From: Dyadobacter psychrotolerans
GTDB lineage: Bacteria > Bacteroidota > Bacteroidia > Cytophagales > Spirosomataceae
Assembly (NCBI RefSeq): GCF_004349265.1
Contig: NZ_SMFL01000011.1
Span: 62,001 to 126,000 of the forward strand
Reading direction: 5' to 3'
DNA length: 64,000 nt
In this document: one piece after another, positions 1 through 8,285 of the stretch
How the letters are laid out: every line of letters begins with the position of its first letter
Numbering within the stretch: the first letter of the stretch is position 1
Program-made: the position numbers and the translations under genes
The notes under the pieces: model-generated
What the model was told of the DNA's origin: nothing
Seen by the model: the letters and a program-made list of their open reading frames with translations, nothing else
Database searches by the model: none

Positions 1-48
1 CTAATGTATTGGAAAAATAATAAAATAAGATAGATAGCCTGTTGAAGA

Positions 49-444
49 TCAGGCCAGCGGCGGATGGAAGATATCCTGAATGTGATTGAAGGAAACAAAC
101 TGATTTTGAAAACTGAATTTAACAGGTTTCAAAAATGTAAAATTAAATTCGTTTGTATTGTTATAAGTCGAAGTCAACGGAGGCATGTCGGTAGAAACGG
201 CCAGCAGTTTTGCCAGGAAATCACTTTCTGCCTGTTTTTCTTCCTGCTTTTTTGCTTCTGCTATTTTTTTTGCCAGATAACATTTACCGTTACAGTTAAG
301 CTGAGGACGGTTACGGTTTTCGCAAAGATTAGCGATAATATAGTCACGGCGTATTTCAAAGTCGAGATACAACAATGGTATCACACATGCTTTAACAAGC
401 ATGAGGCCAAGCAGACCCAGTGATATCAATTGTTTTATTCTCAC
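49..444 (-). CDS. Small membrane-anchored Cys-motif protein (hypothetical)
   Basis: I cannot assign a function. From a GTG start the protein is 131 residues: one hydrophobic segment near the N-terminus (LISLGLLGLMLVKACVIPLL), then a cysteine cluster with spacing C-x9-C-x3-C inside LCENRNRPQLNCNGKCYLAK, a Lys/Glu-rich stretch (AEAKKQEEKQAE) and a C-terminal FHPP motif. The CNGKC...FHPP layout resembles small conserved Bacteroidota proteins that I recall only as hypothetical. The cysteines could bind metal, but that is inference. An in-frame ATG upstream would give 170 residues; its extra 39 residues look unlike a signal sequence, so I prefer the GTG that starts the hydrophobic segment. Confidence 0.6.
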   Translation of the reverse strand: MRIKQLISLGLLGLMLVKACVIPLLYLDFEIRRDYIIANLCENRNRPQLNCNGKCYLAKKIAEAKKQEEKQAESDFLAKLLAVSTDMPPLTSTYNNTNEFNFTFLKPVKFSFQNQFVSFNHIQDIFHPPLA

Positions 445-600
445 AAATATGTAACGTGAAAACGAAAGATCTATTTTGCAGGCAAAGGTATAAAGCGATT
501 GAATACGGATGATGGTATTTTTAAAATTTATCCGGTCTTTTATAATTAAAATGCAACGCATGAATTGACTTTCAGGACTATGATTGCGTACGGATTTTCT

Positions 601-608
601 TATTTTTG
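601..608 (+). promoter_or_regulatory. Possible Bacteroidota -7 element before Uma2 gene
   Basis: TATTTTTG matches the TAnnTTTG -7 consensus of Bacteroidota and lies 18 bases before the ATG chosen for the Uma2 gene. No TTG lies at the expected 20-base spacing. The match argues against the TTG codon overlapping it as the translation start. Confidence 0.3.
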
Positions 609-626
609 TTGAAACCAGAAGTTAAC

Positions 627-1235
627 ATGATGTCAGCAGTCGCGCAAACTTTATATTCGGAGGAAGATTACCTTCAAATGGAAACCAAAGCAGGTTATAA
701 AAGCGAATATTTTCGTGGGGAAATTTTCATGATGGCCGGAGGTACACCCAATCATAACCGGATTAAAGAAAACGTATCCATTGAAGTTGGTATTGCCTTA
801 AAAAAGGGAAAATCCTGCCGTAGTTATTCCAGTGACCAGCGTGTTCATATTCCTGAGAATAGCCTTTATACCTATCCTGACGTCGTTTTGGTATGCGGAC
901 CTAATCAATACTCTCAAAGGGACATTAATACGATCACCAATCCGTCGGTGATCATTGAAGTTATTTCTCAGGGGTCGGGAGCTTATGACAGAGGGGACAA
1001 ATTCCGGCTTTACAGGGACATTTTGAGTTTACGGGAATACGTTCTGGTGAATTCACTTAATGTTGGCGTTGAAATTTACCGGCGGACAGAGGACAATCAC
1101 TGGCTGCTAGCCCAGGATGCTTACAAGCTTTCGGATTCGGTTACCATTTCCACAATAGATACCACTCTTTTATTATCCGATTTATATTCCGGCACCGACG
1201 ATGTTAAAGAAGGCTGGATTACGCCGGAAGAGTAA
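627..1235 (+). CDS. Uma2 family (PD-(D/E)XK-like) protein
   Basis: About 202 residues belonging to the Uma2/DUF820 family, restriction-endonuclease-fold proteins abundant in Cyanobacteria and Bacteroidota whose cellular role is not established. Family landmarks are the N-terminal YLQMETKAGYKSEYFRGEIF block, the acidic YPDVVLVCG motif in mid-protein and NPSVIIEVISQGSGAYDRGD followed by KFRLYRDILSLREYVLVN. These supply the D...E...K set expected of a PD-(D/E)XK site. The start is one of two adjacent ATGs. The reading frame also extends back to a TTG, but that codon lies within a promoter-like TATTTTTG. It stands alone, upstream of exbB. A second Uma2 protein lies at 8812-9444. Confidence 0.8.
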   Translation: MMSAVAQTLYSEEDYLQMETKAGYKSEYFRGEIFMMAGGTPNHNRIKENVSIEVGIALKKGKSCRSYSSDQRVHIPENSLYTYPDVVLVCGPNQYSQRDINTITNPSVIIEVISQGSGAYDRGDKFRLYRDILSLREYVLVNSLNVGVEIYRRTEDNHWLLAQDAYKLSDSVTISTIDTTLLLSDLYSGTDDVKEGWITPEE

Positions 1236-1241
1236 TTTTCC

Positions 1242-1249
1242 TATATTTG
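1242..1249 (+). promoter_or_regulatory. Possible -7 promoter element for exbB
   Basis: TATATTTG matches TAnnTTTG and lies about 105 bases upstream of the exbB start, just beyond the Uma2 stop. The -33 position reads TTA instead of TTG, so this is a half-match. Confidence 0.35.
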
Positions 1250-1353
1250 CCCTTTAAACAATAAGCGGGAATTTACTCCGTTTATGTTCAAAGCTATTTT
1301 CTAGCCTGATTTGCCTCTTTTTATTAGCTTAACCATTCACTTTCACAATTAAT

Positions 1354-2034
1354 ATGATGCTTCTACAAGCACTTACTGACTCTACTTTGGCAGCACCTGT
1401 CGCTGACACCGGACTTTCTGTTATTGACCTTCTTGGAAAAGGAGGGATAGTGATGATCCCGCTCGGGCTGCTTTTTGTTGCTACATTATTTATTATCATT
1501 GAGCGGTACATGGGTATTGGTTCCAACGGAAAAATTGATTCCCAGTTTGTAGACAATGTCAAAGATTTCATACAGCAGGGCAATCTTAAATCTGCTGAGT
1601 CTTCATGCCGTAACCAGCGCAATGCTGCGGGCCGTATTTTCGAACGTGCAATTGGCAGAATAGGTTATCCGATTAAAGACATTGAAACTTCCATCGAAAC
1701 AGCAAGCCAGATTGAAATCCAGCGTATGGAGGGAAATCTGGGTTACCTTGGGGTAATTGCAGGTATAGCGCCTATGCTTGGTTTCGTGGGTACCATTTCT
1801 GGGATTATTCGTATTTTTTATGATATTTCGGTAAGTAATGACTTCAATATCAGTACCATTGCAAGCGGGATGTATGAAAAAATGATTACGTCCGGGTCGG
1901 GTCTGATCATCGGTTTGCTTGCTTACGCAGGATATCACTTGCTGAATATGAAAATCGACCGTTTTGCCTTAAGAATACAAATGGCCGCTTCGGACTTCCT
2001 TGACGTACTTCAAAAGCCGGTTTCTTCTAAATAA
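1354..2034 (+). CDS. exbB: MotA/TolQ/ExbB proton channel family protein
   Basis: Inner-membrane proton-channel subunit that, with ExbD, feeds proton-motive force to TonB-type transducers. The 226-residue protein has three expected membrane segments: one near residues 30-50 (GGIVMIPLGLLFVATLFIII), and two in the C-terminal half (LGYLGVIAGIAPMLGFVGTI and GLIIGLLAYAGYHLL). The conserved GxxAPMLGFVGTI and SGSGLIIGLL blocks of the family are present. It precedes exbD by about 80 bases and is probably co-transcribed with it. No stand-alone tonB gene is adjacent; the nearest TonB C-terminal domains in the window are those fused to the M56 proteins. Other members of the superfamily (TolQ) cannot be excluded, but the pairing with a short ExbD fits ExbB best. 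Confidence 0.9.
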   Translation: MMLLQALTDSTLAAPVADTGLSVIDLLGKGGIVMIPLGLLFVATLFIIIERYMGIGSNGKIDSQFVDNVKDFIQQGNLKSAESSCRNQRNAAGRIFERAIGRIGYPIKDIETSIETASQIEIQRMEGNLGYLGVIAGIAPMLGFVGTISGIIRIFYDISVSNDFNISTIASGMYEKMITSGSGLIIGLLAYAGYHLLNMKIDRFALRIQMAASDFLDVLQKPVSSK

Positions 2035-2117
2035 GGTATCCGGAATGAGCGTTGACGGCATTATTTGTTTGCCAAAACAACAACTCATTCTATCATTCAC
2101 TCATTGAAAATTGTTAT

Positions 2118-2510
2118 ATGAAGATACGTCGAAAGAGCCGGTTTGCCCCTGAGGTGTTTACAAGCTCACTCAGCGATATTATGTTTTTCCTGATGCTGTT
2201 CTTTTTGATCATTTCTACAATGTCAAATCCGAACGTGATCAAACTGATGCTGCCGAAAGCTTCTGCAACGCAGCAGATGTACAAAAAGCAGATTACACTG
2301 TCTGTTGATGATAAAAAGGTTTATTACATTGATAAACAGGCAATACCGTTTGAAAATCTGGAACTCGAATTGCAGAATCTTTTTGCAGGTGTTGAAGAAC
2401 GCACCATTATTTTGAGGGTAGATAAAAACCTGGCAGTTCAGGATCTTGTCGATGTGCTCGAATTGGGTGCCAAGCAGGATATTAAAATGGTAATGGCTAC
2501 TGCGAAGTAA
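2118..2510 (+). CDS. exbD: ExbD/TolR biopolymer transport protein
   Basis: A 130-residue ExbD/TolR protein: short basic cytoplasmic N-terminus (MKIRRKSRF), one transmembrane helix (SDIMFFLMLFFLIISTMSNP) carrying the conserved aspartate used in proton conduction, and a periplasmic domain with the family's VDKNLAVQDLVDVLELG block near the C-terminus. It partners ExbB just upstream. The reading frame is open back to 2052, but the ATG chosen puts MKIRRKS directly before the membrane helix as in known ExbD proteins. A strong hairpin and T-run follow the stop, closing the exbBD unit. Confidence 0.9.
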   Translation: MKIRRKSRFAPEVFTSSLSDIMFFLMLFFLIISTMSNPNVIKLMLPKASATQQMYKKQITLSVDDKKVYYIDKQAIPFENLELELQNLFAGVEERTIILRVDKNLAVQDLVDVLELGAKQDIKMVMATAK

Positions 2511-2555
2511 GTGGGGTTTGGGGATTAGGGCAGGGGCTTGATACAACAATTAAAG

Positions 2556-2595
2556 ACGCTTTGTGATTTATTTCGCAGAGCGTTTTGTTTTTTCG
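2556..2595 (+). terminator. Rho-independent terminator after exbD
   Basis: An 11-pair stem beginning ACGCTTTGTGA and closing TTGCAGAGCGT-like (with G-U pairs) around a short AT loop, followed by TTTGTTTTTT, lies 45 bases after the exbD stop. Confidence 0.65.
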
Positions 2596-2649
2596 AGATC
2601 AGGCTTGAATTTCCGTTCAGCCGTCTGATGATACTTTTCTCAAATAGCT

Positions 2650-3690
2650 TTATGGAGCGCCGTCAGACGGGATTGCGCTTTGATAAATTTTCTCCACAAT
2701 TTCCTGCAAAATGGCTCCCTGTTCGGCATTACAGATGTTACTTTGTTTTCCTGAACAGGCATCCAGAAAAGCCTTCGTGTTCAGTAGCTGATTATCCGTT
2801 TTATCCATGTGCGGAAAGTGGATATCGGCGAGTTCACCTTCCACCTCAGTGAAAATCGATAACGGATGTAGCACGGCACCCGCTTTACTTCCGAAGACTT
2901 CCAGATTTACGGTTTCTGCTTCCTGCATATTCAGCGCAAAGGAACTGGAAAGTGAGATACTTGCATTGTATGGAAAAGAAATATGGGCAAAACAAGCGTC
3001 TTCAACTTCGAATTTTGCCGGGTCCCAGCTTCCTTTTAGTCCTTTGCCGCCTGCTTTTCCAATAAAGTCGTAAGTATTTCCAATGATCCTGTCAGGCTTT
3101 TGATAATTCAACATACCTAATGCCAGGTCCAGAACATGAACGCCCAGGTCGATCAATGCGCCGCCGCCCTGTATTGATTTGTTTGTGAAATTTCCCCAGC
3201 CTGGAATTCCTCTTCTGCGCAGGTAAGTTGCTTTTATGTGGTAAATCTCTCCGAATTTCCCTTCTTCCAGATATTTGGCCATTAAAGCGTATTCCGGAGT
3301 TTGTCTTCTTTGAAAGTTATAGGCTAAGATTTTACCTTTCTGTTTTGCAAGATCCGCCATTTCCCGGGCTTCTCTGGCGTTCATTCCCGGTGGTTTCTCG
3401 CAGATTACATGACAATCGTTTTCTAACGCCTGCATGGTAAATTGGTGATGCAGGTTGTTTGCTGTACAGTTGATGATCAGGTTCGGTTTTAGGTCACTGT
3501 TGTACATGTCAGCAGTATTGTCGAAGGCAAGCGCAATGCCATGTTTATCCGCAAAAGCTCTGGCTTTGGTAAGATCCCGGCTGCAAACAGCGATGATTTC
3601 TACCTCTTCACGCAAAGCTTTTAACGCCGGTACATGATTTTGTTCCGCAATGTGACCGGTACCAATAATAGCTGCTTTAAAACGTGACAT
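2650..3690 (-). CDS. Gfo/Idh/MocA family oxidoreductase
   Basis: A 346-residue NAD(P)-dependent sugar or inositol dehydrogenase-type enzyme. The N-terminal Rossmann fold shows IIGTGHIAEQNHVPAL at the very start. The family's CEKPPGMN (EKP) motif lies near residue 97, and GGGALIDLGVHVLDLALGML near residue 175 supplies the catalytic-region histidine. The remainder forms the alpha/beta C-terminal domain. There is no signal peptide, so it is cytoplasmic. It is transcribed alone, toward exbD and away from the M56 locus. The substrate cannot be read from the sequence; Bacteroidota members commonly act in carbohydrate metabolism. Confidence 0.88.
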   Translation of the reverse strand: MSRFKAAIIGTGHIAEQNHVPALKALREEVEIIAVCSRDLTKARAFADKHGIALAFDNTADMYNSDLKPNLIINCTANNLHHQFTMQALENDCHVICEKPPGMNAREAREMADLAKQKGKILAYNFQRRQTPEYALMAKYLEEGKFGEIYHIKATYLRRRGIPGWGNFTNKSIQGGGALIDLGVHVLDLALGMLNYQKPDRIIGNTYDFIGKAGGKGLKGSWDPAKFEVEDACFAHISFPYNASISLSSSFALNMQEAETVNLEVFGSKAGAVLHPLSIFTEVEGELADIHFPHMDKTDNQLLNTKAFLDACSGKQSNICNAEQGAILQEIVEKIYQSAIPSDGAP

Positions 3691-3740
3691 GATATATTAT
3701 TTGTTTGAAGCAAAAGTATCGAAATCCAATTTAACCTGAA

Positions 3741-3779
3741 ACAAAAATGCCCGGCTCCAAAGAACACGGGCATTTTTGT
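3741..3779 (-). terminator. Bidirectional-type terminator between M56 gene and oxidoreductase
   Basis: A perfect 13-base inverted repeat, ACAAAAATGCCCG and CGGGCATTTTTGT, separated by 13 bases. It lies 24 bases past the stop of the leftward M56 gene, and its A/T-rich arms provide the U-tract. Confidence 0.8.
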
Positions 3780-3802
3780 TATCTGATAAAGACAAAAGTA
3801 TC

Positions 3803-5725
3803 TTATTGCCTTTGAGATTTTACTTGAAATTTTGGGATCTGGAATCCATCTGGCATAGTAGAAAAATAGCCCTTATCCCCCACCTTGTAATGTTGATCAG
3901 TGTTGTACCGATAATTTGTAAAAGTTGCTTTTGAGGTAGAATCTTTATTTGACAGCTCATTTGCAGAAGCCGGGCTATAATCGAAAAATTTTCCAAGATC
4001 GGATATCGGAACATGTTTATTTTCAGCTAGCTGTAAATTGTCTTTGGTTCTATAATTGGTGAATCCCTGTCTTTTTTCTTTGTCTTCTTTTGGCGCCTCA
4101 AGGTCAAATTTAATTGGAATTGTATACTGGACAGACACGGCTTCTCCGTTTTGGATGGCCGGGCTCCACTTCGGCATGTTCCAGACAACACGTGTAGCTT
4201 CGTCATCCAAGCCGAAGCCGAGTCCTTTAATGATTTCGGGCTTGCGAACATTTCCATATTCATTGACTGTAAATGAAATAAAAATAGTTCCTGTTACATT
4301 CGCACGGCTTGCCTGGGTGGGATATTTGATATTACGCGCAAGATATTTCATCATTTCGTCTACACCACCAGGGAATTCAGCTTGTTTTTCAATAATTACA
4401 AATTCGGGTTTCACTGCATTTGATTTGCTTTTTTCGTCCTGTGGAGGATTGTTTGTTTTTACAGTTCCATACCCTACTACCACCACTTCCTCAGTTAAAT
4501 TTGAAGCAGACGCTAGTTCCACCTTGTAATCTGTTTTCGCTTTGTCAATATGTAATTCTAATGATTTATAGGAAACATGACTGATAACAATCTGGCTATT
4601 GACAGGAACTTTATCCAGAAAGAACTTTCCGTTTTTGTCAGAACTTGTCCCGGTTTTTGTGTTTTTAACAATAATTGTTGCATTTCGCACCGGAAGGCCC
4701 TGCCAGTTATTGATACTTCCTTTGATGCTGATTGTTTCATCCGTTTGCGAAAACGTATCAATAGATATTTCCACATCAGGATTTGCAGCTACATTTTTCT
4801 CTGATTCAGTGATTTTTTGAAATACAGCGTTTTCATTCTGTTTTGAAACAGCAGACTGCGCTTCCGGAAGCAGCTTCTCACGTGCAGCAGTAAGACTAAT
4901 GAGTACCAGGGCAACAGGTATAATCATCGCGTATTTCCCCAGAAGCCAGCGCGACGTGCGGTTTTTATATATCATCTTGATTCGGGATTTAAGTAGTGAA
5001 CTATTGAAAAAATGATTGGTAAGAGATTTAACCGGCGAGTTGAGTGCGTAAGAAACCAGAAAAGTGGCGTATTTATCACGGTTTGGAGCGTGCTCGTCGG
5101 CAAGATATTCATGAACTTCCTGAAGAGAATTTTTGTAAAACCACAAGGCCGGATTAAACCAGAATGCGGCTTTTAGCAATTCTATAAACAGAATGTCCAC
5201 ACTGTGCCACTGCCGGATGTGAATCGTTTCGTGATTGAGTATCGTATCCAAATGGAATTTGTAATCTCCATCACTCACTGCCAGCCATTTGAAAAAAGAA
5301 AACGACCCCGAACTATTTTGGTTGGGTGACAACAATACGATGGTATAATCTTCCATCTTAATACGTTCACTCCTGAGTATAATTGATCCCAAATCATAAA
5401 AACCCTGTAAAAGCCTAAAACCCATTACCAGTGCACCGGCAAGGTAAATAAGTCCGGTTATCTCCAGCCAGGGAATTGTTTTTTCGGGCAGTTGAGGCGC
5501 GGTAACCAAAATCTGAGTTTCTGATACACTGTAAATTACCTGCGGGAGGACCTGAGCCGGTTCGGAAAATGTAACAAGGGGAAAGGCAAATGATACGATC
5601 AGCGATCCCAGTAAAAACGCCCTGTTCCAGCGAAAGAAAGTATGTTTACGGAATAACAGCCAGTAACAGCCATAAAATAAAATCCAGCAAAAGTTAACTT
5701 TTCCGAGGTAGAGCAGGGTTTCCAT
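3803..5725 (-). CDS. BlaR1-like M56 metallopeptidase with CarboxypepD-like and TonB C-terminal domains
   Basis: A 640-residue inner-membrane protein. Residues 1-300 are an M56/BlaR1-type peptidase with several membrane helices and the zinc motif HETIH (H165, E166, H169), followed by EVHEYLADEHAPNRD. After a last helix near residue 270 comes a carboxypeptidase-regulatory-like segment (about 330-400), directly followed by EEVVVVGYGT, which resembles the TonB-box/linker of SusC receptors. A TonB C-terminal domain (about 445-540; FPGGVDEMMKYLARNIKYP, then KGLGFGLDDEATRVV) follows, then an unassigned tail with FTNYR twice. BlaR1/BlaI systems sense a stimulus and cleave the BlaI repressor; the substrate here is unknown. 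It lies downstream of a decayed paralogue, an intact paralogue and blaI, all on this strand. Confidence 0.85.
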   Translation of the reverse strand: METLLYLGKVNFCWILFYGCYWLLFRKHTFFRWNRAFLLGSLIVSFAFPLVTFSEPAQVLPQVIYSVSETQILVTAPQLPEKTIPWLEITGLIYLAGALVMGFRLLQGFYDLGSIILRSERIKMEDYTIVLLSPNQNSSGSFSFFKWLAVSDGDYKFHLDTILNHETIHIRQWHSVDILFIELLKAAFWFNPALWFYKNSLQEVHEYLADEHAPNRDKYATFLVSYALNSPVKSLTNHFFNSSLLKSRIKMIYKNRTSRWLLGKYAMIIPVALVLISLTAAREKLLPEAQSAVSKQNENAVFQKITESEKNVAANPDVEISIDTFSQTDETISIKGSINNWQGLPVRNATIIVKNTKTGTSSDKNGKFFLDKVPVNSQIVISHVSYKSLELHIDKAKTDYKVELASASNLTEEVVVVGYGTVKTNNPPQDEKSKSNAVKPEFVIIEKQAEFPGGVDEMMKYLARNIKYPTQASRANVTGTIFISFTVNEYGNVRKPEIIKGLGFGLDDEATRVVWNMPKWSPAIQNGEAVSVQYTIPIKFDLEAPKEDKEKRQGFTNYRTKDNLQLAENKHVPISDLGKFFDYSPASANELSNKDSTSKATFTNYRYNTDQHYKVGDKGYFSTMPDGFQIPKFQVKSQRQ

Positions 5726-5731
5726 GATGCT

Positions 5732-6280
5732 TTATTTTTTCTTGATTTCCAGTTTGATAACTCCGTTTGGAAGCTAGTTTGTGAGATCAGTTTTGTAATA
5801 TTCCTGTTTCGGTGCTGCCACTTTTGACAGCTGTTTTGCTGTAAGAGCGTTTTACGTACCGTTCAATTTGTGCTGCTTCTTTTTTGTAAAACAATGACAT
5901 CAAGCGTAGTTACGCCGGTCACCTCAATGGTATAGGACTCATAACTTGAATGGGCGACTGTTAAAGTGCTGCCGATTGCTACATCGGTTAATTTAAAAGT
6001 CCCTTTTTCACCGGTCGTTGTACTGTTTCTGGTTCCCTTAATACTGACCGTCGCGTCCTTAATCAGTTTTCCTTCTTCGTCGCGTACTATGCCTTCGATT
6101 GAAATATTTTCAATCAGGAAGGTTTCATAATTAACTTCTGTCTTTGTAGGGTTTCCTGAAGATAAAGTCACAAACAAACAGATTGCCGGAATAATCAGGA
6201 CAAATTTTATTAGTGTCTGGCGCGTGTATCTGTTTTTATAAAGCATTTGAATAAAGTTTAAGGCCGAAAAAATGGAGTAA
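5732..6280 (-). pseudogene. Decayed M56/TonB paralogue (truncated, frameshifted)
   Basis: Remnant of a third M56-type gene between two intact copies. An open frame at 5863-6246 (127 residues) begins MLYKNRYTRQTLIKFVLIIP, matching the post-peptidase region of its neighbours (IKMIYKNRTSRWLL and IQMIYKSRSSKWLR), and continues through a CarboxypepD-like segment (ISIEGIVRDEEGKLIKDATV). It stops where the neighbours continue into TonB. Beyond the stop, in another frame, the sequence reads PKQEYYKTDLTN, a TAG, then LPNGVIKLEIKKK and a TAA eight bases before the next gene's ATG; NGVIxxxxKK is how plug-bearing members end. The HExxH peptidase part and TonB domain are missing. The 127-residue frame could still be translated, but I read the locus as a relic. 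Confidence 0.75.
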
Positions 6281-6363
6281 TATGTAGGAAAGGGTTATCA
6301 ATTGAAATAATACCCGTCTTTTACAGCCTGTAACACAAAGTGTTGACTTCTTTTATCAATATT

Positions 6364-8271
6364 TTATTTGGAAACCGGATTGTTTTTCTTTGTCGTGATT
6401 GATATCACCCCGTTTTTACCCCGTGAGCCATACATTGTGATCGCTGACTGATCTTTAAGCACCGAAATTGACTCAATGGAATTTGGGCTAATACGATTTA
6501 GAGCATTCTGGTCTTTACTGATCTCGCCATCTACTACAACAAGCGGCTGATCCCAGGGCGCACCATCACTTTTTCTTCCTATAATTCTGAGAGGCGGAGA
6601 TGTTTGACTGAATAACAGCGTATCGTTCGCCTTCGGTACATATTCTTTTGCAGCGTTTTGGTTGTCTGAGGCTTTTATCGTAACCAGTTTTTTGGATTGG
6701 CCATTTGGCTCACCTGCATGTTTGCTATTTTGAATCTGAAAATTAATAGGAAGATTATATTTGACGGCAACCGGTTTGCCATCCTGTGAGCCCGGACGCC
6801 ATTTGGGAAAGGATGATACCACACGTATCGCCTCCTCATCACATCCAAATCCAATTCCTTTTAAAACCTGGACATTCTGGATATTTCCCTGTGCCGTAAT
6901 AATGAATGAAAGGAACACTCTTCCACTCACTTCGGCTCTGGCAGCTGCCGAAGGGTATCGTATGTTTTCTTCCAAAAAATGATACATAGCTTTTGCACCA
7001 CCCGGAAAAGTTGGTTGTTTTTCAACTACGGTAAAAACTTTGGTTTCGACAGGAGCTTCCAAAGTTTGTATCTCTACTTTTCCTTGATCTACCGGTTGTA
7101 ATCCTTCCGGTGTTGCATGTATAGTCTCATGGTCAGAACTTTCGCCTGCAGACAAGGCAATCCCATGGCCGGATATGCCATTTATCGGCCTCAGCTGTGT
7201 TGTGAATCCCGGAAATGAAACAATCAATGTGCTGTAAGAAGGGGCGTTAATTGCGAATTTGCCGTCGTTGTCAGTTGTGGTACCAAGCTGCATGCCTTCA
7301 ACCACTATATTTACTCCGGGTATTGCCCGTTTGTCGGCTGAGTTCACAACCCATCCCTCTACCTCAATCGTTTTGGTAGAATCCATTTCCTGGGCGGCGG
7401 TGTCGTCAGAGAAATTCTTTTTAATCTTTTCGCACCCGGCAATAAGCAATGCTACCATGCCTATGAAACCAAAAGTGAGGATATAAGATGATCGCAGCCA
7501 TTTTGAAGAACGGCTTTTATAAATCATCTGAATACGATTTTTGATCTGAGAAGGTTTGAAAAAATGATTAGTAAGTGCCGCGATAGGTGCATTTAGTGCA
7601 TAGGAAACCAAAAAATTAGCATAATGTTCACGATTGGGCGCAGATTCATCAGCCAGGTATTCGTGTACTTCCTGCAACGAATTTTTGTACCAAAGCAAAA
7701 CAGGATTGAACCAGAAAATAATTCTTAAAATTTCAACCAACAGAATATCAAAACTGTGTCCCTGGGAAGTATGGACCATCTCATGTCGTAATATGGCGTC
7801 GAAATGATTTTCGTAATCGCTGCGGTTTACTACAATCCATTTCAGAAATGAGAATGAACCGACATCATTTGAGTTAATCAGTACTACTTTACAATCTTCC
7901 AGTTCAACCAGTTCCCCCTCACGAATGAAACCGTTAAGCTGACGGATATTGCCATACATTTGATAAAACCTGCGTAAAATAGCCAGCAGATAGAAGAGAA
8001 TAAGTGCGTTGGTCCAGGTAAAAACAGATTCCTGTTCCGGTCTTACGTAGTTGGCTGAGAAGGCCGCAGCACTTACTTCGTACATAACCGGAATCTCCGG
8101 TGCAGCCTCCGGATAAATAACAAAGGGGAGGGCAAATGAAATGATAAGTGAACTGATCAGATAGAAACGGTTCCATACGAAAAAGGTTTGCTGGCGAAGG
8201 AGCAACCGGTAACATACATAAAACAGCATCCAGTACAGACTGACTTTTCCTATATAAATGAGTGTTTCCAT
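6364..8271 (-). CDS. BlaR1-like M56 metallopeptidase with TonB C-terminal domain and TonB-receptor plug-like tail
   Basis: A 635-residue paralogue of the 3803-5725 protein. The membrane peptidase domain carries HEMVH (H163, E164, H167) and EVHEYLADESAPNRE. It is followed by a helix ending in a Cys (LLIAGCEK), a CarboxypepD-like segment (VVNSADKRAIPGVNIVVEG), and a TonB C-terminal domain (FPGGAKAMYHFLEENIRYP, then KGIGFGCDEEAIRVV). From about residue 572 there is a plug-like segment: PLVVVDGEI, then NSIESISVLKDQSAITMYG and GVISITTKK. The same pattern occurs in the SusC plug of this window (PLILIDGV, DIESVDVLKDGSAAAIYG, GVILITTRK). The start is 15 bases beyond the blaI stop, so the two are surely one operon. 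M56 members are proposed antirepressors; a TonB tail would allow contact with the outer membrane (inference). Confidence 0.87.
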   Translation of the reverse strand: METLIYIGKVSLYWMLFYVCYRLLLRQQTFFVWNRFYLISSLIISFALPFVIYPEAAPEIPVMYEVSAAAFSANYVRPEQESVFTWTNALILFYLLAILRRFYQMYGNIRQLNGFIREGELVELEDCKVVLINSNDVGSFSFLKWIVVNRSDYENHFDAILRHEMVHTSQGHSFDILLVEILRIIFWFNPVLLWYKNSLQEVHEYLADESAPNREHYANFLVSYALNAPIAALTNHFFKPSQIKNRIQMIYKSRSSKWLRSSYILTFGFIGMVALLIAGCEKIKKNFSDDTAAQEMDSTKTIEVEGWVVNSADKRAIPGVNIVVEGMQLGTTTDNDGKFAINAPSYSTLIVSFPGFTTQLRPINGISGHGIALSAGESSDHETIHATPEGLQPVDQGKVEIQTLEAPVETKVFTVVEKQPTFPGGAKAMYHFLEENIRYPSAAARAEVSGRVFLSFIITAQGNIQNVQVLKGIGFGCDEEAIRVVSSFPKWRPGSQDGKPVAVKYNLPINFQIQNSKHAGEPNGQSKKLVTIKASDNQNAAKEYVPKANDTLLFSQTSPPLRIIGRKSDGAPWDQPLVVVDGEISKDQNALNRISPNSIESISVLKDQSAITMYGSRGKNGVISITTKKNNPVSK

Positions 8272-8285
8272 GGCTAACAGAAGTC

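Noticed and set aside
5863..6246. Independent CarboxypepD-domain protein of 127 residues
   Set aside because: Its ends match internal parts of the neighbouring M56 proteins and decayed flanking sequence continues the homology, so a pseudogene is the better reading.
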